Origin: Saccharopolyspora hirsuta | GTDB taxonomy: Bacteria; Actinomycetota; Actinomycetes; Mycobacteriales; Pseudonocardiaceae | Direction: 5' to 3' | Assembly (NCBI RefSeq): GCF_008630535.1 | Contig: NZ_VWPH01000007.1 | Location: 372,001-436,000, forward strand | Length of the DNA: 64,000 nt | Part shown: positions 24,988-34,686 of the stretch, one piece after another | Numbering within the stretch: position 1 is the first letter of the stretch | Layout of the letters: the number at the start of each line of letters is the position of its first letter | Translations under genes and position numbers: made by a program | The notes under the pieces: model-generated | Told to the model about the DNA's origin: nothing | What the model saw: only the letters and a program-made list of their open reading frames with translations | The model's database searches: none

Positions 24988-26484
24988 TCAACGGCCCCGC
25001 GCCGCGGTGATCTCGTAGTCGGCCGGGTCCGCCTTGCGCGTGCGCAGCCAGTACTTCCAGGTGAAACCGGGCCAGATGGTGCGGTTGACGCCGTTCTCGT
25101 CGAGGTACCAGCTGCGGCAGCCGCCCGCCGACCACACCGCGTCGCCGAGCTCGGACTGGATCTCGCTGTTGAAGTCGTCCTGCACCGACTGGCGGACGTC
25201 GATCTGCCCCACCTTGCCGCGGCAGATCGGCCGCAGGCAGCCCAGCACGTAGTTGAGCTGCGACTCGATCATGAACACCACGGAGTTGTGGCCGAGCCCG
25301 GTGTTCGGCCCCAGCAGGAAGAACAGGTTCGGGAAGCCGGAGACCGTGATGCCCAGGTAGGCCTCCATCCCGTTGCGCCACGCGTCCTGGAGCTTGCGCC
25401 CGTCGCGACCGACGATGCTCAGGTGGTCGAAGGCATCGGTGACGTGGAAGCCGGTGCCGTAGATGATCGCGTCCACCGGGTGCTCCTGGCCGTCGCCGGT
25501 GACCACGGAGTTCTTCCGCACCTCGGCGACACCGCTGGTCACCAGGTCCACGTTGGACCGGTTCAACGCCGGGTAGTAGTCGCTGGAGAGCAGGATCCGC
25601 TTGCAGCCCATGGAGTAGTCCGGGGTGACCGCGGCGCGCACCTCCGGGTCCTTGACCGCCTTGCGGATGTAGCGCTTCGACAGGTGCTCGGCGAGCTTGC
25701 CGAGGCGCTTGTTGAACACCGCGAAGTAGCGCGCTTCCAACGTCCAGTAGAGCGCGGCGCGGGCCGCCCGCTGGACCAGCGGCACCCGGCGGAACAGCCG
25801 CTGCACGGATTCGGGGACGGGGCGGTCGGGCTTGGGCTGGATCCACGGCGGCGTGCGCTGGAACAGGTGCAGCTTGGCGACCTTCTTGGCGATCTGCGGC
25901 ACGAACTGGATCGCGCTGGCGCCGGTGCCGATGACCGCGACGCGCTTGTCGGTCAGGTCGAAGTCGTGGTTCCACTCCGCGGAGTGGAACACCTCGCCCT
26001 CGAAGTCCTGCACGCCCGGCAGCTCCGGGTAGCTCGGGATGTGCAGGGCGCCGACCCCGGAGACCAGGGCCTTGCCCACGTACTCGGTGCCGTCCTTGGT
26101 GGCCACGCGCCAGGTCTGGGTGTCCTCGTCGTACTCGGCGCCGGTGAACTCCACGCCGTAGTGGATGTGGTCGCGAACCCGGTACTTGTCCGCGCAGTGC
26201 TGCAGGTAGTCGGAGATCTCGCCCTGCTGGGCGAACATCCGAGACCAGTTCGGGTTCTGCTCGAAGGAGAAGGAGTACATCAGCGACGGCACGTCGCAGG
26301 CGCAGCCCGGGTAGGTGTTGTCCCGCCAGGTACCGCCGAGGTCCTCGGCCTTCTCCAGGACGATGAAGTCGTCGATCCCGGCCTGCTTGAGCTTGATGGC
26401 CATGCCCAGACCGGAGAACCCGGTGCCCACGATGACCACCGAGGTTCGGTAACTGCGCTGGTCCTTCGACTGCCGTTGCGCCAT
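24988..26484 (-). CDS. Flavin-containing (Baeyer-Villiger-type) monooxygenase
   Basis: 498 residues from ATG 26484, preceded by GAGGAGGCCCTG. The FAD-binding Rossmann motif is VIVGTGFSGLGMA (about 17-29), followed by LEKAEDLGGTWRDNTYPGCACDVPS typical of the family. The Baeyer-Villiger fingerprint region reads FEGEVFHSAEWNHD (about 160-173), and the NADPH motif is VAVIGTGASAIQFVPQIA. Such enzymes insert oxygen into ketones or oxidise heteroatoms; the substrate is unknown. It is divergent from a TetR regulator across an 82-base gap holding two near-identical short dyads, so it is probably repressed by that regulator and induced by its substrate. Confidence 0.9.
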   Translation of the reverse strand: MAQRQSKDQRSYRTSVVIVGTGFSGLGMAIKLKQAGIDDFIVLEKAEDLGGTWRDNTYPGCACDVPSLMYSFSFEQNPNWSRMFAQQGEISDYLQHCADKYRVRDHIHYGVEFTGAEYDEDTQTWRVATKDGTEYVGKALVSGVGALHIPSYPELPGVQDFEGEVFHSAEWNHDFDLTDKRVAVIGTGASAIQFVPQIAKKVAKLHLFQRTPPWIQPKPDRPVPESVQRLFRRVPLVQRAARAALYWTLEARYFAVFNKRLGKLAEHLSKRYIRKAVKDPEVRAAVTPDYSMGCKRILLSSDYYPALNRSNVDLVTSGVAEVRKNSVVTGDGQEHPVDAIIYGTGFHVTDAFDHLSIVGRDGRKLQDAWRNGMEAYLGITVSGFPNLFFLLGPNTGLGHNSVVFMIESQLNYVLGCLRPICRGKVGQIDVRQSVQDDFNSEIQSELGDAVWSAGGCRSWYLDENGVNRTIWPGFTWKYWLRTRKADPADYEITAARGR

Positions 26485-26524
26485 CAGGGCCTCCTCGGAC
26501 ACCGGCACGACTGATCTACCGGGC

Positions 26525-26549
26525 AGTAGGCTACTACGAGTAGGTTACT
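26525..26549. promoter_or_regulatory. Putative TetR operator between monooxygenase and TetR genes
   Basis: AGTAGGCTACT (26525-26535) is a perfect 5-1-5 palindrome. AGTAGGTTACT (26539-26549) repeats it with one change, 14 bases on. They occupy the middle of the 82-base divergent gap. Confidence 0.6.
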
Positions 26550-26566
26550 TGCGGTAGGGTGTTTTC

Positions 26567-27181
26567 GTGCAGACCCAGCAGGCATCGACCGGGCGGCGCA
26601 AGCGGATGTCGCGCGCCGAGCGGGAACAGCAGATCCTCGCCGTGGCCGAGGAGGTGTTCGCCGCCGACGGCTACCAGGCGACCTCCATGGACGACATCGC
26701 GGCGCGGGTCGGCCTGTCCAAGCCGATGCTCTACGAGTACTTCGGCTCCAAGGAGGGCCTGCTGCTGGCCTGCCTGCAGCGGTGCAAGCGGGAGCTGATC
26801 GAGGCCAGCACGGTCGCGGCCGCCGGGGCGGAGAGCCCCGAGCAGCTCATGTACGACTGCCTGCTGGCGTTCTTCAAGTTCGGCGACGAGCACGCGCAGG
26901 CCTGGGCGCTGCTGCGCAACGAGTCCGCCGTACCCAGCGCTTCGGTGAGCTCGGAGCTCGAGGCGATCCGGTTGCAGCAGCGAGACTTCACCGCCGGACT
27001 GCTCAAAGCCGCCCGCCCCGACCTGGACCACGAGCAGCTGGAGGCCTTCGCGGAGGCGATCATCGGCGCCTGCGAGCGGCTGGCCCTGTGGCGGGAGCAG
27101 CGTCCGGAGGTCACCCCGGAGAAGGCAACCGAGCACCTGATGGCGCTGCTCGCGCCGAGCCTGACCCAGAACCTCTGGTGA
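26567..27181 (+). CDS. TetR-family transcriptional regulator
   Basis: 204 residues from GTG 26567. The DNA-binding domain is EREQQILAVAEEVFAADGYQATSMDDIAARVGLSKPMLYEYFGSKEGLLLACL (about 18-70), with recognition helix GLSKPMLYEYF. The C-terminal part matches no ligand class that I can name. It is divergent from the Baeyer-Villiger monooxygenase gene and is its probable repressor, acting at the dyads 26525-26549. A short inverted repeat follows its stop. Confidence 0.92.
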   Translation: MQTQQASTGRRKRMSRAEREQQILAVAEEVFAADGYQATSMDDIAARVGLSKPMLYEYFGSKEGLLLACLQRCKRELIEASTVAAAGAESPEQLMYDCLLAFFKFGDEHAQAWALLRNESAVPSASVSSELEAIRLQQRDFTAGLLKAARPDLDHEQLEAFAEAIIGACERLALWREQRPEVTPEKATEHLMALLAPSLTQNLW

Positions 27182-27183
27182 CC

Positions 27184-27205
27184 ACCTGAATTCACTCGTT
27201 CAGGT
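27184..27205. terminator. Weak hairpin after the TetR gene
   Basis: ACCTGAA (27184-27190) pairs with TTCAGGT (27199-27205) around eight bases, then TTG. It could be a weak terminator or a binding dyad ahead of the secreted protein gene. Confidence 0.35.
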
Positions 27206-27295
27206 TGTCCCTGGCGCGCCGGGGTCAAGATCTTCTCAGGGTCCTCCGATACCGAGTCAGCCGTACCAACGCATCCGACCCTAGGAGAACAGACC

Positions 27296-28135
27296 TTGCG
27301 CCCCTGGACCACGCGCACAGTACAGGCAGCCGTTGTGGCCGCGGGGTTCGCCGCAGTCGGTACCGGTGCCGCCTCCGCCGCGGAGACCACCGACCTGCCG
27401 AAGCCGGACCTGTCGTCGATTCCGGACCAGGTCGGGTTCACCGCCCCGGTCAACGCCTGCCAGGTGCAGAAGGGGGCCGGGTTCAGCCCGGTCAAGGCCC
27501 CGTGCGCGGACGCGCAGCTGCACGCGAACTCCCCGAACCTGATCAAGCAGGTCGGCGTGGACATCACCACCACCGGCCACGGGGTGGCCGACGAGCTGCG
27601 GGACGGCCGCCCGCTGCTGGCGCCCGGCAAGCCGAACCGGGTGCTGGGCCACGTCTTCGCCGAGGGCAACCGGCTGACCGGGATGACCAAGACCCGCCCG
27701 ACCATCGGCGCTTCGGCCACCCCCGAGCACCTCGGCGTGCTCCACGAGCGGACCCCGGACGCCACCCTGCTCGACGCCGAGATCGGGCCCCGCAAGCCCG
27801 ACCACCAGGGCGTCTCCGCGGTGGACACCGCGTTCGACGTGACCGCCGCGCAGGGCTTCGAGGCGGAGCCGGTGGCCAGCCCGGTCGGCGTGGTCGCGCC
27901 GACGCTGGCGCGCAACCCGCTCAACGCCCCGGGCCAGCCGATGCCGCTGCCCAAGCCGGAGAAGCTGGTGCCCGCGGTGGGCAAGATCCCGCCGCTGGCC
28001 GAGCTCGACAAGGGCCTGGGCGGTGGCGCCGACGAGCTGTCGAACCAGCTCACCAGCCGCGTCCCGGCGAAGCCGGTGCACCAGATCACCGGTGTGCTGC
28101 ACCCGGCGGTCGAGAAGGTCAAGGACACCCTCTGA
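27296..28135 (+). CDS. Secreted protein of unknown function
   Basis: 279 residues from TTG 27296, with AGGAG eight bases upstream; no ATG or GTG gives the signal peptide. The signal sequence is MRPWTTRTVQAAVVAAGFAAVGTGAASA with cleavage near residue 28. The mature part is Pro-rich and lacks predicted membrane segments. It has two Cys (NACQVQ and APCADAQ) that could form a disulfide. The C-terminal region (SNQLTSRVPAKPVHQITGVLHPAVEKVKDTL) looks amphipathic. I do not recognise the family. A strong terminator lies 19 bases after the stop, so it is probably monocistronic. Confidence 0.8.
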   Translation: MRPWTTRTVQAAVVAAGFAAVGTGAASAAETTDLPKPDLSSIPDQVGFTAPVNACQVQKGAGFSPVKAPCADAQLHANSPNLIKQVGVDITTTGHGVADELRDGRPLLAPGKPNRVLGHVFAEGNRLTGMTKTRPTIGASATPEHLGVLHERTPDATLLDAEIGPRKPDHQGVSAVDTAFDVTAAQGFEAEPVASPVGVVAPTLARNPLNAPGQPMPLPKPEKLVPAVGKIPPLAELDKGLGGGADELSNQLTSRVPAKPVHQITGVLHPAVEKVKDTL

Positions 28136-28153
28136 GACCGAACCTGCTGCGCG

Positions 28154-28192
28154 AAGCGGCCCCGGATCTTCGGATCCGGGGCCGCTTTCTTT
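28154..28192 (+). terminator. Strong terminator with UUCG loop
   Basis: A perfect 15-base stem (28154-28168 with 28173-28187) closed by TTCG and followed by TCTTTGTG. It ends the secreted protein gene. Confidence 0.92.
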
Positions 28193-28331
28193 GTGTCCAG
28201 GAGCAATTCCGCGGGCGACGGTTCGGGGTGTCTCGGACTCTCCCGGAAGTTCCGGTGGGGCCGTTTCCGGCGGACGAGATCCGCGATCCCCCGGCTTCCG
28301 AACCTTCCGGTGCCCGGCACGGCGCTGACGT

Positions 28332-28406
28332 GAGGAAGGGAACCTTCCTGTCACCCCACCCGCCTCGCCTCGGGCCGATCGGTGGAGGAAGGGAACCTTC
28401 CTGTCA
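28332..28406 (+). repeat. Two interspersed repeat copies (GAGGAA lead)
   Basis: Forward copies at 28332-28353 and 28385-28406, spaced 53. The first carries the upstream extension TGACGT, making an imperfect inverted repeat from 28326. Confidence 0.92.
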
Positions 28407-28431
28407 GCCGAAACCCCTCACGGGGCCGGGG

Positions 28432-28593
28432 GTGAACCGCGGGCTGGGACTTTTCGCGAATGCGGGCAGCCGCGCCACGCGCGTGCACAGCTGCACCACC
28501 GCGCTGACCTTCGGCTTCGGCATCCTCGCCGCTGCCGCGCTCATCGCCGCTCCGCTGACGGCTCTCCGCAGCCAGCGACCAGCCCGGCCTTGA
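28432..28593 (+). CDS. Possible 53-residue membrane peptide or transporter remnant
   Basis: From GTG 28432 the frame encodes VNRGLGLFANAGSRATRVHS then CTTALTFGFGILAAAALIAAPLTALRSQRPARP. It has a single membrane helix with strong G/C wobble bias. The hydrophobic part resembles the final helix of DHA2-type MFS transporters, so it may be a decayed gene end rather than a functional peptide. No good ribosome-binding site is seen. It lies between the repeats and the stop of fadB. Confidence 0.3.
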   Translation: MNRGLGLFANAGSRATRVHSCTTALTFGFGILAAAALIAAPLTALRSQRPARP

Positions 28594-28653
28594 GCACCGG
28601 CGGAGAACGCCGTGCTCTGCCGGGTGGGCGCCGGAGCGCCCACCCGGCGCAGG

Positions 28654-30870
28654 TCACGCCGCGGTGGCGGAGACGATCCCCTCGTCCGGCTCGCCGATGT
28701 CGAACGGTTCGCCCGCTTCCGCGCGCTTCACCAGGGAGGCGGGCGGGTCGAAGCGGGAGCCGTAGTGCTCGGCCAGCTCCCGGGCGCGGGCCACGAATCC
28801 GGCCAGGCCGCCGGGGTATCCGTTCATGTACTGCACGACACCGCCGGTCCAGGCGGGGAAGCCGATGCCGAAGATCGAGCCGATGTTGGCGTCCGGCACC
28901 GACCGCAGCACCCCCTCGTCGAAGCACTTGACGGTTTCCAGCGCCTCCACGAACAGCATCCGCTCCCGCAGGTCGGTCAGGTCCACTTCGGACTGGTCGC
29001 GGTCGCCGCTGCCGAAGTGCTCGACCAGGCCCGGCCACAGGCCGGTGCGCTTGCCGTCGGCGTAGTCGTAGAAACCAGCGCCGCTGGAACGGCCCTTGCG
29101 GTCGAACTCGTCGATCATCCGGTCCAGCACCTGCTCGGCCGGGTGCGGCGTCCAGGTGCCGCCTGCCTCCTCGACCGCGCGCCGCGTCTCGTCGCGGATC
29201 TTGCGCGGCAGGGTGAAGGTGAGCTCGTCGAACAGCTGCAGCACCGGTGCCGGGAACCCGGCCTGGGACGAGGCCTGCTCGATCGAGGCCGGGTGGATGC
29301 CCTCGGCGAGCATCGACACGCCCTCGTTGAGGAAGGTGCCGATGACCCGGCTGGTGAAGAAGCCGCGGCTGTCGTTGACCACGATCGGCGTCTTCTTGAT
29401 CTGCTGCACCACGTCGAAGGCGCGGGCCAGCGCCTTGTCGCTGGTGTGCTCGCCGCAGATGATCTCCACCAGCGGCATCTTGTCCACCGGCGAGAAGAAG
29501 TGCAGGCCGATGAAGTCCTCGCGGCGGCGCACTCCCTCGGCCAGCCCGGTGATCGGCAGCGTGGAGGTGTTGGAGGCGATCAGCGCGTCGCCGTCGACGA
29601 TGTCCTGGACCTCGCCGTAGACCTGGTGCTTGAGCTTGGTGTCCTCGAAGACCGCCTCGATCACCAGGTCGCAGCCGGACAGCGGTTCCAGCTGGTCGGT
29701 GGGGGTGATGCGGGCCAGCAGCTCGTCGGACTTCTCCCGGGTGGAGCGGCCCTTGGCGATGGCCTTCTCCTCCAGCTTCACCGAGTAGGCCTTGCCCTTC
29801 TCCGCCGCTTCGAGGGAGATGTCCTTGAGCACCACCTGCATCCCGGCCTTGGCGCAGACGTAGGCGATGCCTGCGCCCATCATGCCGCCGCCGAGCACCG
29901 CGACCTTCTTCGCCCGCCAGGTCGGCTCACCGGACGGGCGGCTGCCGCCGGAGTTGATGTGCTGCAGGTCGAAGAAGAACGCCTTGCTCATGTTCTTGGC
30001 GGTCTGCCCGCACACGAGCTCCACGAAGTAGCGGCCCTCGATGGTCAGCGCGGTGTCGAAGTCGACCTGCGCGCCCTCCACCGCGGCGGCCATGATGTTC
30101 TTCGGCGCGGGCAGCGGGGCGCCCTTCAGCTGCTTGCGCAGGTTCGCGGGGAACGCGGGGAGGTTGGCGGCGAACTTCGGGTTCGACGGGGTGCCGCCGG
30201 GGATCTTGTGGCCGGGCTTGTCCCACGGCTGGGCCGATTCGGGGTTGGCCTTGATCCACTCCTTGGCGCGGGCCAGCAGCTCCTCGGGCGTGTCGACGAG
30301 CTCGTCGACGATGCCGACCTGCACGGCCTTCTCCGGGCGCAGCCGCTGCCCCTGCAGCAGCACGTTGAGCAGCGCGTCGGCGATGCCCAGCAGCCGCACC
30401 GAGCGGACCACGCCGCCCGCACCGGGCAGCAGTCCGAGGGTGACCTCGGGGAACCCGAAGCGGGCCTTGGGGTCGTTGAGCGCGATGCGGTGGTGGCAGG
30501 CCAGCGCGATCTCCAGGCCGCCGCCGAGCGCGGTGCCGTTGAGCGCGGCCACGACGGGTACGCCGAGGGTCTCCAGGCGGCGCAGCTGCTTCTTGACCGC
30601 GGTGGTGGTCTCGGTGACCCGCGCGGCGTCGCCCCGGCGTGCCTGGACGAGTTCGCGCAGGTCACCACCGGCGAAGAAGGTGCTCTTCGCGGAGGTGATG
30701 ACGACCCCGGTGATGTTCTCGCGCTCGTCCTCCAGGCGCTGCAGGGCTTCGTCCATGCTGCGCTGGTAGCGCTCGTTCATGGTGTTGGCCTGCTGCTGCG
30801 GGTCGTCCAGGGTCAGCACGACGATGCCGTCGGCGTCGGACTCCCAGCGGATGGTGTTCTGCTCGCTCAT
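28654..30870 (-). CDS. fadB: Beta-oxidation multifunctional enzyme FadB (enoyl-CoA hydratase / 3-hydroxyacyl-CoA dehydrogenase)
   Basis: 738 residues from ATG 30870. Residues 1-190 form the crotonase fold with the oxyanion-hole segments SAKSTFFAGGDLREL and ALNGTALGGGLEIALACHHRIAL, and the Glu-bearing FGFPEVTLGLLPGAGG. The NAD-binding domain starts near 318 (AKKVAVLGGGMMGAGIAYVCAKAGMQVVLKDI), then FIGLHFFSPVDKMPLVEIICGEHTS and the C-terminal dehydrogenase domain. It hydrates enoyl-CoA and oxidises 3-hydroxyacyl-CoA in fatty acid degradation. It follows fadA by 14 bases on the same strand, the classical fadAB complex pair, and is probably controlled from the dyad 32142-32162. Confidence 0.95.
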   Translation of the reverse strand: MSEQNTIRWESDADGIVVLTLDDPQQQANTMNERYQRSMDEALQRLEDERENITGVVITSAKSTFFAGGDLRELVQARRGDAARVTETTTAVKKQLRRLETLGVPVVAALNGTALGGGLEIALACHHRIALNDPKARFGFPEVTLGLLPGAGGVVRSVRLLGIADALLNVLLQGQRLRPEKAVQVGIVDELVDTPEELLARAKEWIKANPESAQPWDKPGHKIPGGTPSNPKFAANLPAFPANLRKQLKGAPLPAPKNIMAAAVEGAQVDFDTALTIEGRYFVELVCGQTAKNMSKAFFFDLQHINSGGSRPSGEPTWRAKKVAVLGGGMMGAGIAYVCAKAGMQVVLKDISLEAAEKGKAYSVKLEEKAIAKGRSTREKSDELLARITPTDQLEPLSGCDLVIEAVFEDTKLKHQVYGEVQDIVDGDALIASNTSTLPITGLAEGVRRREDFIGLHFFSPVDKMPLVEIICGEHTSDKALARAFDVVQQIKKTPIVVNDSRGFFTSRVIGTFLNEGVSMLAEGIHPASIEQASSQAGFPAPVLQLFDELTFTLPRKIRDETRRAVEEAGGTWTPHPAEQVLDRMIDEFDRKGRSSGAGFYDYADGKRTGLWPGLVEHFGSGDRDQSEVDLTDLRERMLFVEALETVKCFDEGVLRSVPDANIGSIFGIGFPAWTGGVVQYMNGYPGGLAGFVARARELAEHYGSRFDPPASLVKRAEAGEPFDIGEPDEGIVSATAA

Positions 30871-30884
30871 GTGTGATGTGTCCT

Positions 30885-32099
<1,215 letters not shown>

Positions 32100-32141
32100 G
32101 TGCGGCGTGCCTCCTCGTTGCGGCAGGTACTCCACCCAGAG

Positions 32142-32162
32142 TGTGACACCAACGCTGTCACA
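32142..32162. promoter_or_regulatory. Putative operator of fadAB
   Basis: TGTGACA (32142-32148) and TGTCACA (32156-32162) are exact reverse complements around seven bases. The position, 43-63 bases upstream of fadA, suits a repressor such as a TetR-type fatty-acid regulator. Its spacing is not that of CRP (TGTGA-N6-TCACA). Confidence 0.7.
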
Positions 32163-32433
32163 GTCAAGGTGCTCGTGACCTGCCAGTAGGACCCCACTTG
32201 CGGGGCAGATGTGGGGCAAACGTGCTCTACCAGCAGCTGAGCAGGTCTCCAGCCGCCTGCATCAAGTCCTACCACCTTGGTGATCCGGTGACCGCTCAGA
32301 TCCGATCCCGGCCGACGCCCCAGATGAAGCCGCGGTGATCCAGGCCGCGTCGGCGAGCGCGCTGGAGCTCGAACGCTGACCAAGGCTCAGGGGCACGTCC
32401 GCGAGCGAGTCCACTGTGGTCGCGCGGGTTCGG

Positions 32434-32455
32434 TGACAGGAAGGTTCCCATGCTC
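32434..32455 (-). repeat. Interspersed repeat, single copy (GAGCAT lead)
   Basis: A reverse copy in the 422-base gap between the divergent fadA and DUF2268 genes. The rest of that gap holds the fadA operator. Just before the DUF2268 ATG lies a possible leaderless promoter (TTGAGT 32484, TAGCTT 32509). Confidence 0.9.
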
Positions 32456-32521
32456 GCACCGCGCCAGTGACCGCACAGCGGACTTGAGTCTCCAGCCAGG
32501 GGAGGCTTTAGCTTCGCGGGC

Positions 32522-33409
32522 ATGACGTTCACCGTTCTCGACACGTACACCGCGATGCGGGAGATCCTGCGGGCACCGGCCGCGGACCGGCCATCGCTGC
32601 TGAAGGCGATGCTGGAGCCCGCCGCGGGCATGTACCGGTACTTCCCGGGCGAGGTGGATCTCGTCTCGATGCACCTGATGGCCTCCGGGTTCCCGATCGA
32701 CCGCGACGAAGACCGGTGCTTGGAGGCGCTGGAGACGTTGCGCGAGGCCGACGCGTGGGGGCGGATCGAGCGGGCGCTCGACGAGGCGCTCGCCGTGCAG
32801 CTCGCGGCGACCCCCGACATCGAGGTTCCGGACATCACCGTCCTGTTCACCCTCGGCGACCCCGGGGACGCGCACTTCATGGGGCCGAGCCTGGGCATGA
32901 CGGCCAACGGCAGCGTGTCCGGGTACCTGGTGGTGAACTTCTGGCCCTTCCCGGAGAACCTGGCCCGGCTGGAGGCGACGGTGGTCCACGAGCTCAACCA
33001 CAATCTCCGCTACAGCCCTGGTGGCGTCGTGTGGGATCCGGCGACGGTCGCGGTGGGCGAGCAGGTGGTGTCGGAGGGGCTGGCCGACGCGTTCGCCCGC
33101 CAGCTCTACGGCGACGAGCTCGGCCGCGCCCGGATCGGTGTTCCGCACCTGCACGACGACGCGGTGTTCGACAAGGTCGTCTCCGGTCTCGAGGTGACCG
33201 GCATGGAGAACTTCACCGTGTGGGTGCTCGGTGACGAGATCGCCACCCGGTTCGGGGCGACTCCGGTCGGGCTGCCGACCGGTGCCGGTTACGCCGTCGG
33301 CAACCGGCTCGTCGACGCCTACCTGGCCGCCACCGGCCGCACCGCGGCGGAGGCGCTGCTGGCGGACAGCCGGGAGGTCATCGACACCGCGCTTGAGCAG
33401 CTCCGGTAG
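32522..33409 (+). CDS. DUF2268-family putative zinc-dependent protease
   Basis: 295 residues from ATG 32522. The metal site is HELNHNLRY (about residues 157-165), an HExxH variant written HELNH, with a downstream Glu in VVSEGLADAFARQLYG. This is the pattern of DUF2268 (Bacillus YjaZ-like) predicted metallopeptidases. It lacks a signal peptide, so it is cytoplasmic. There is no classical ribosome-binding site close to the ATG, and TAGCTT ends eight bases before it, so the mRNA may be leaderless. Two repeat copies at 31-base spacing follow the stop. Confidence 0.85.
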   Translation: MTFTVLDTYTAMREILRAPAADRPSLLKAMLEPAAGMYRYFPGEVDLVSMHLMASGFPIDRDEDRCLEALETLREADAWGRIERALDEALAVQLAATPDIEVPDITVLFTLGDPGDAHFMGPSLGMTANGSVSGYLVVNFWPFPENLARLEATVVHELNHNLRYSPGGVVWDPATVAVGEQVVSEGLADAFARQLYGDELGRARIGVPHLHDDAVFDKVVSGLEVTGMENFTVWVLGDEIATRFGATPVGLPTGAGYAVGNRLVDAYLAATGRTAAEALLADSREVIDTALEQLR

Positions 33410-33432
33410 CGGCGGCCGAGCCCGTCGCCGGG

Positions 33433-33485
33433 TGACAGGAAGGTTCCCATGCTCGCGCGTCGGTGACAGGAAGGTTCCCATGCTC
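33433..33485 (-). repeat. Two interspersed repeat copies, 31-base spacing
   Basis: Reverse copies at 33433-33454 and 33464-33485 (both GAGCAT lead), separated by nine bases. They lie between two co-directional plus-strand genes. Confidence 0.93.
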
Positions 33486-33579
33486 GCACCGGCGTGGACG
33501 CGGAGCGGGTCGCGTTCGAGGGCTGGCCGCGGGTGCGGGGTATCGTTCGGGGCGATCCGCCGATCCGGGGAGGTGCGAC

Positions 33580-34029
33580 ATGACCAGGGCCAGCTCCCGG
33601 AAGCGCGCCTCGTCGAAGTTCTGGTTCGGGGTCCTGATCGTGATCATCGCCGGGTGGCTCACCTTCATCTCGGTGCAGATCTACGCCGACCCGAACAACT
33701 TCGACCGCGGCGGGTCCACCCCCGAAGATCTCCGCGACAAGGTGGCCCGGGCGCTCGCCGACTCGGATTCCGAGAAGTTCCTCGCTGCCTTCGCCAAGGG
33801 TTCGGACGCGGACGACGAGTACGCGAACGCCTACCTCGGCAAGTGGAAGGCGTTCGAGAAGCGCAGCACCACCGTCGACCTCGTCAGTTCAGGGGACGTG
33901 CAGGCCGTCGTCGCGAAGTTCTCCACCGCGGACAACACCGCGCTCTGCTCGGGGTGGAACGTCGTGCGGGATGGTGAGCGGTTCGTCCTGGACCCGGCCC
34001 CCGCCATCCTGCCGAGCTCCTGCAGCTGA
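33580..34029 (+). CDS. Single-pass membrane protein of unknown function
   Basis: 149 residues from ATG 33580 with GGGGAGGTGCGAC upstream. A basic start (MTRASSRKRASSK) and one membrane helix (FWFGVLIVIIAGWLTFISV, about 14-32) place about 115 residues outside the cell. That part (STPEDLRDKVARALADSDSEKFLAAFAKG ... LCSGWNVVRDGERFVLDPAPAILPSSCS) looks like a small Rv0361-type or NTF2-like fold with a possible Cys-Cys bridge. I cannot name the family. It is convergent with the HIT gene, with one repeat copy between the stops. Confidence 0.78.
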   Translation: MTRASSRKRASSKFWFGVLIVIIAGWLTFISVQIYADPNNFDRGGSTPEDLRDKVARALADSDSEKFLAAFAKGSDADDEYANAYLGKWKAFEKRSTTVDLVSSGDVQAVVAKFSTADNTALCSGWNVVRDGERFVLDPAPAILPSSCS

Positions 34030-34043
34030 CCCACCGGGCGGTC

Positions 34044-34065
34044 GAGCACGGGAACCTTCCTGTCA
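34044..34065 (+). repeat. Interspersed repeat, single variant copy
   Basis: A forward copy with the lead GAGCAC, filling the 38-base gap between the convergent membrane protein and HIT genes. Its last base is two before the HIT stop codon. Confidence 0.88.
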
Positions 34066-34067
34066 CA

Positions 34068-34538
34068 TCAGCAGGCGTCCAGGACGGCTCGGTACCGGTC
34101 GCACACCGCCGCCACCGCCGCTTCTCCCGGCCTCTCGCCTTCGGTGAACATCGCCACCTGCAGCGCCGGGCCGTACGCGTTGAAGCGGTCCATCAGCTCG
34201 CGGGTGGCGGGCTGAACGACGAAGTGGATGTGCCCCGGCACGCCGCCGGAGTGCGACCACAAGCACGTGTAGACCTGCTCGGGGCGCACGACTTCCTCCA
34301 CCGCAGCGGTCACCCGCTGCAGGAGCGGCCCGAGCTCGGCGCTCTCCCCCGCGGTCAGGTCCGCGACGTGCAGGACGTGGCGGAACGGCTTGACCAGCAG
34401 CGTGCCGATCCCGAGCGGACCGACGCAGTGCTCGACCACCCAGGACCGGGTCTCGTGCACGCGCCCGCCCGGGAGGTGGACCGCGCCGGAGGAAAGGTCG
34501 CAGACCAAGCAGCCGGGCTGCCCCTCCTGGTCGGTCAA
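34068..34538 (-). CDS. HIT-like nucleotide-binding protein with altered triad
   Basis: 156 residues from TTG 34538, with GAGGAG upstream. The fold is shown by the N-terminal CLVCDLSSG (Cys10, Cys13), the middle segment GTLLVKPFRHVLHVADLT, and the active-site region PGHIHFVVQPATRE. HIT enzymes have His-x-His-x-His; here the sequence is His103-x-His105-x-Val-Val-Gln109, so the catalytic third His is absent and Gln stands nearby. It may hydrolyse or transfer nucleotides in a GalT-like way, or only bind them. Two repeat copies lie upstream. Confidence 0.8.
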   Translation of the reverse strand: MTDQEGQPGCLVCDLSSGAVHLPGGRVHETRSWVVEHCVGPLGIGTLLVKPFRHVLHVADLTAGESAELGPLLQRVTAAVEEVVRPEQVYTCLWSHSGGVPGHIHFVVQPATRELMDRFNAYGPALQVAMFTEGERPGEAAVAAVCDRYRAVLDAC

Positions 34539-34575
34539 GGGTCGCTCCTCGTCGCTCGAATCCGCTCCCGCCGCG

Positions 34576-34628
34576 TGACAGGAAGGTTCCCATGCTCGCA
34601 CCCGGATGACAGGAAGGTTCCCATGCTC
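34576..34628 (-). repeat. Two interspersed repeat copies, 31-base spacing
   Basis: Reverse copies at 34576-34597 and 34607-34628 (both GAGCAT lead), nine bases apart, between the glcF terminator and the HIT gene start. Confidence 0.93.
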
Positions 34629-34646
34629 ACTTCGGCGCACGCGGCG

Positions 34647-34676
34647 AAGGCGGGGCCGGTGAGCCGGCCCCGCCTT
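34647..34676. terminator. GC-rich hairpin ending the glcDEF operon
   Basis: A perfect 13-base stem (34647-34659 with 34664-34676, AAGGCGGGGCCGG and its complement) with a 4-base loop, 10 bases beyond the glcF stop. No T-tract. Confidence 0.75.
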
Positions 34677-34686
34677 CGGGGATGGG

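Noticed and set aside
32142..32162. The fadA dyad as a CRP site
   Set aside because: TGTGA and TCACA are 11 bases apart, not the six of CRP sites.
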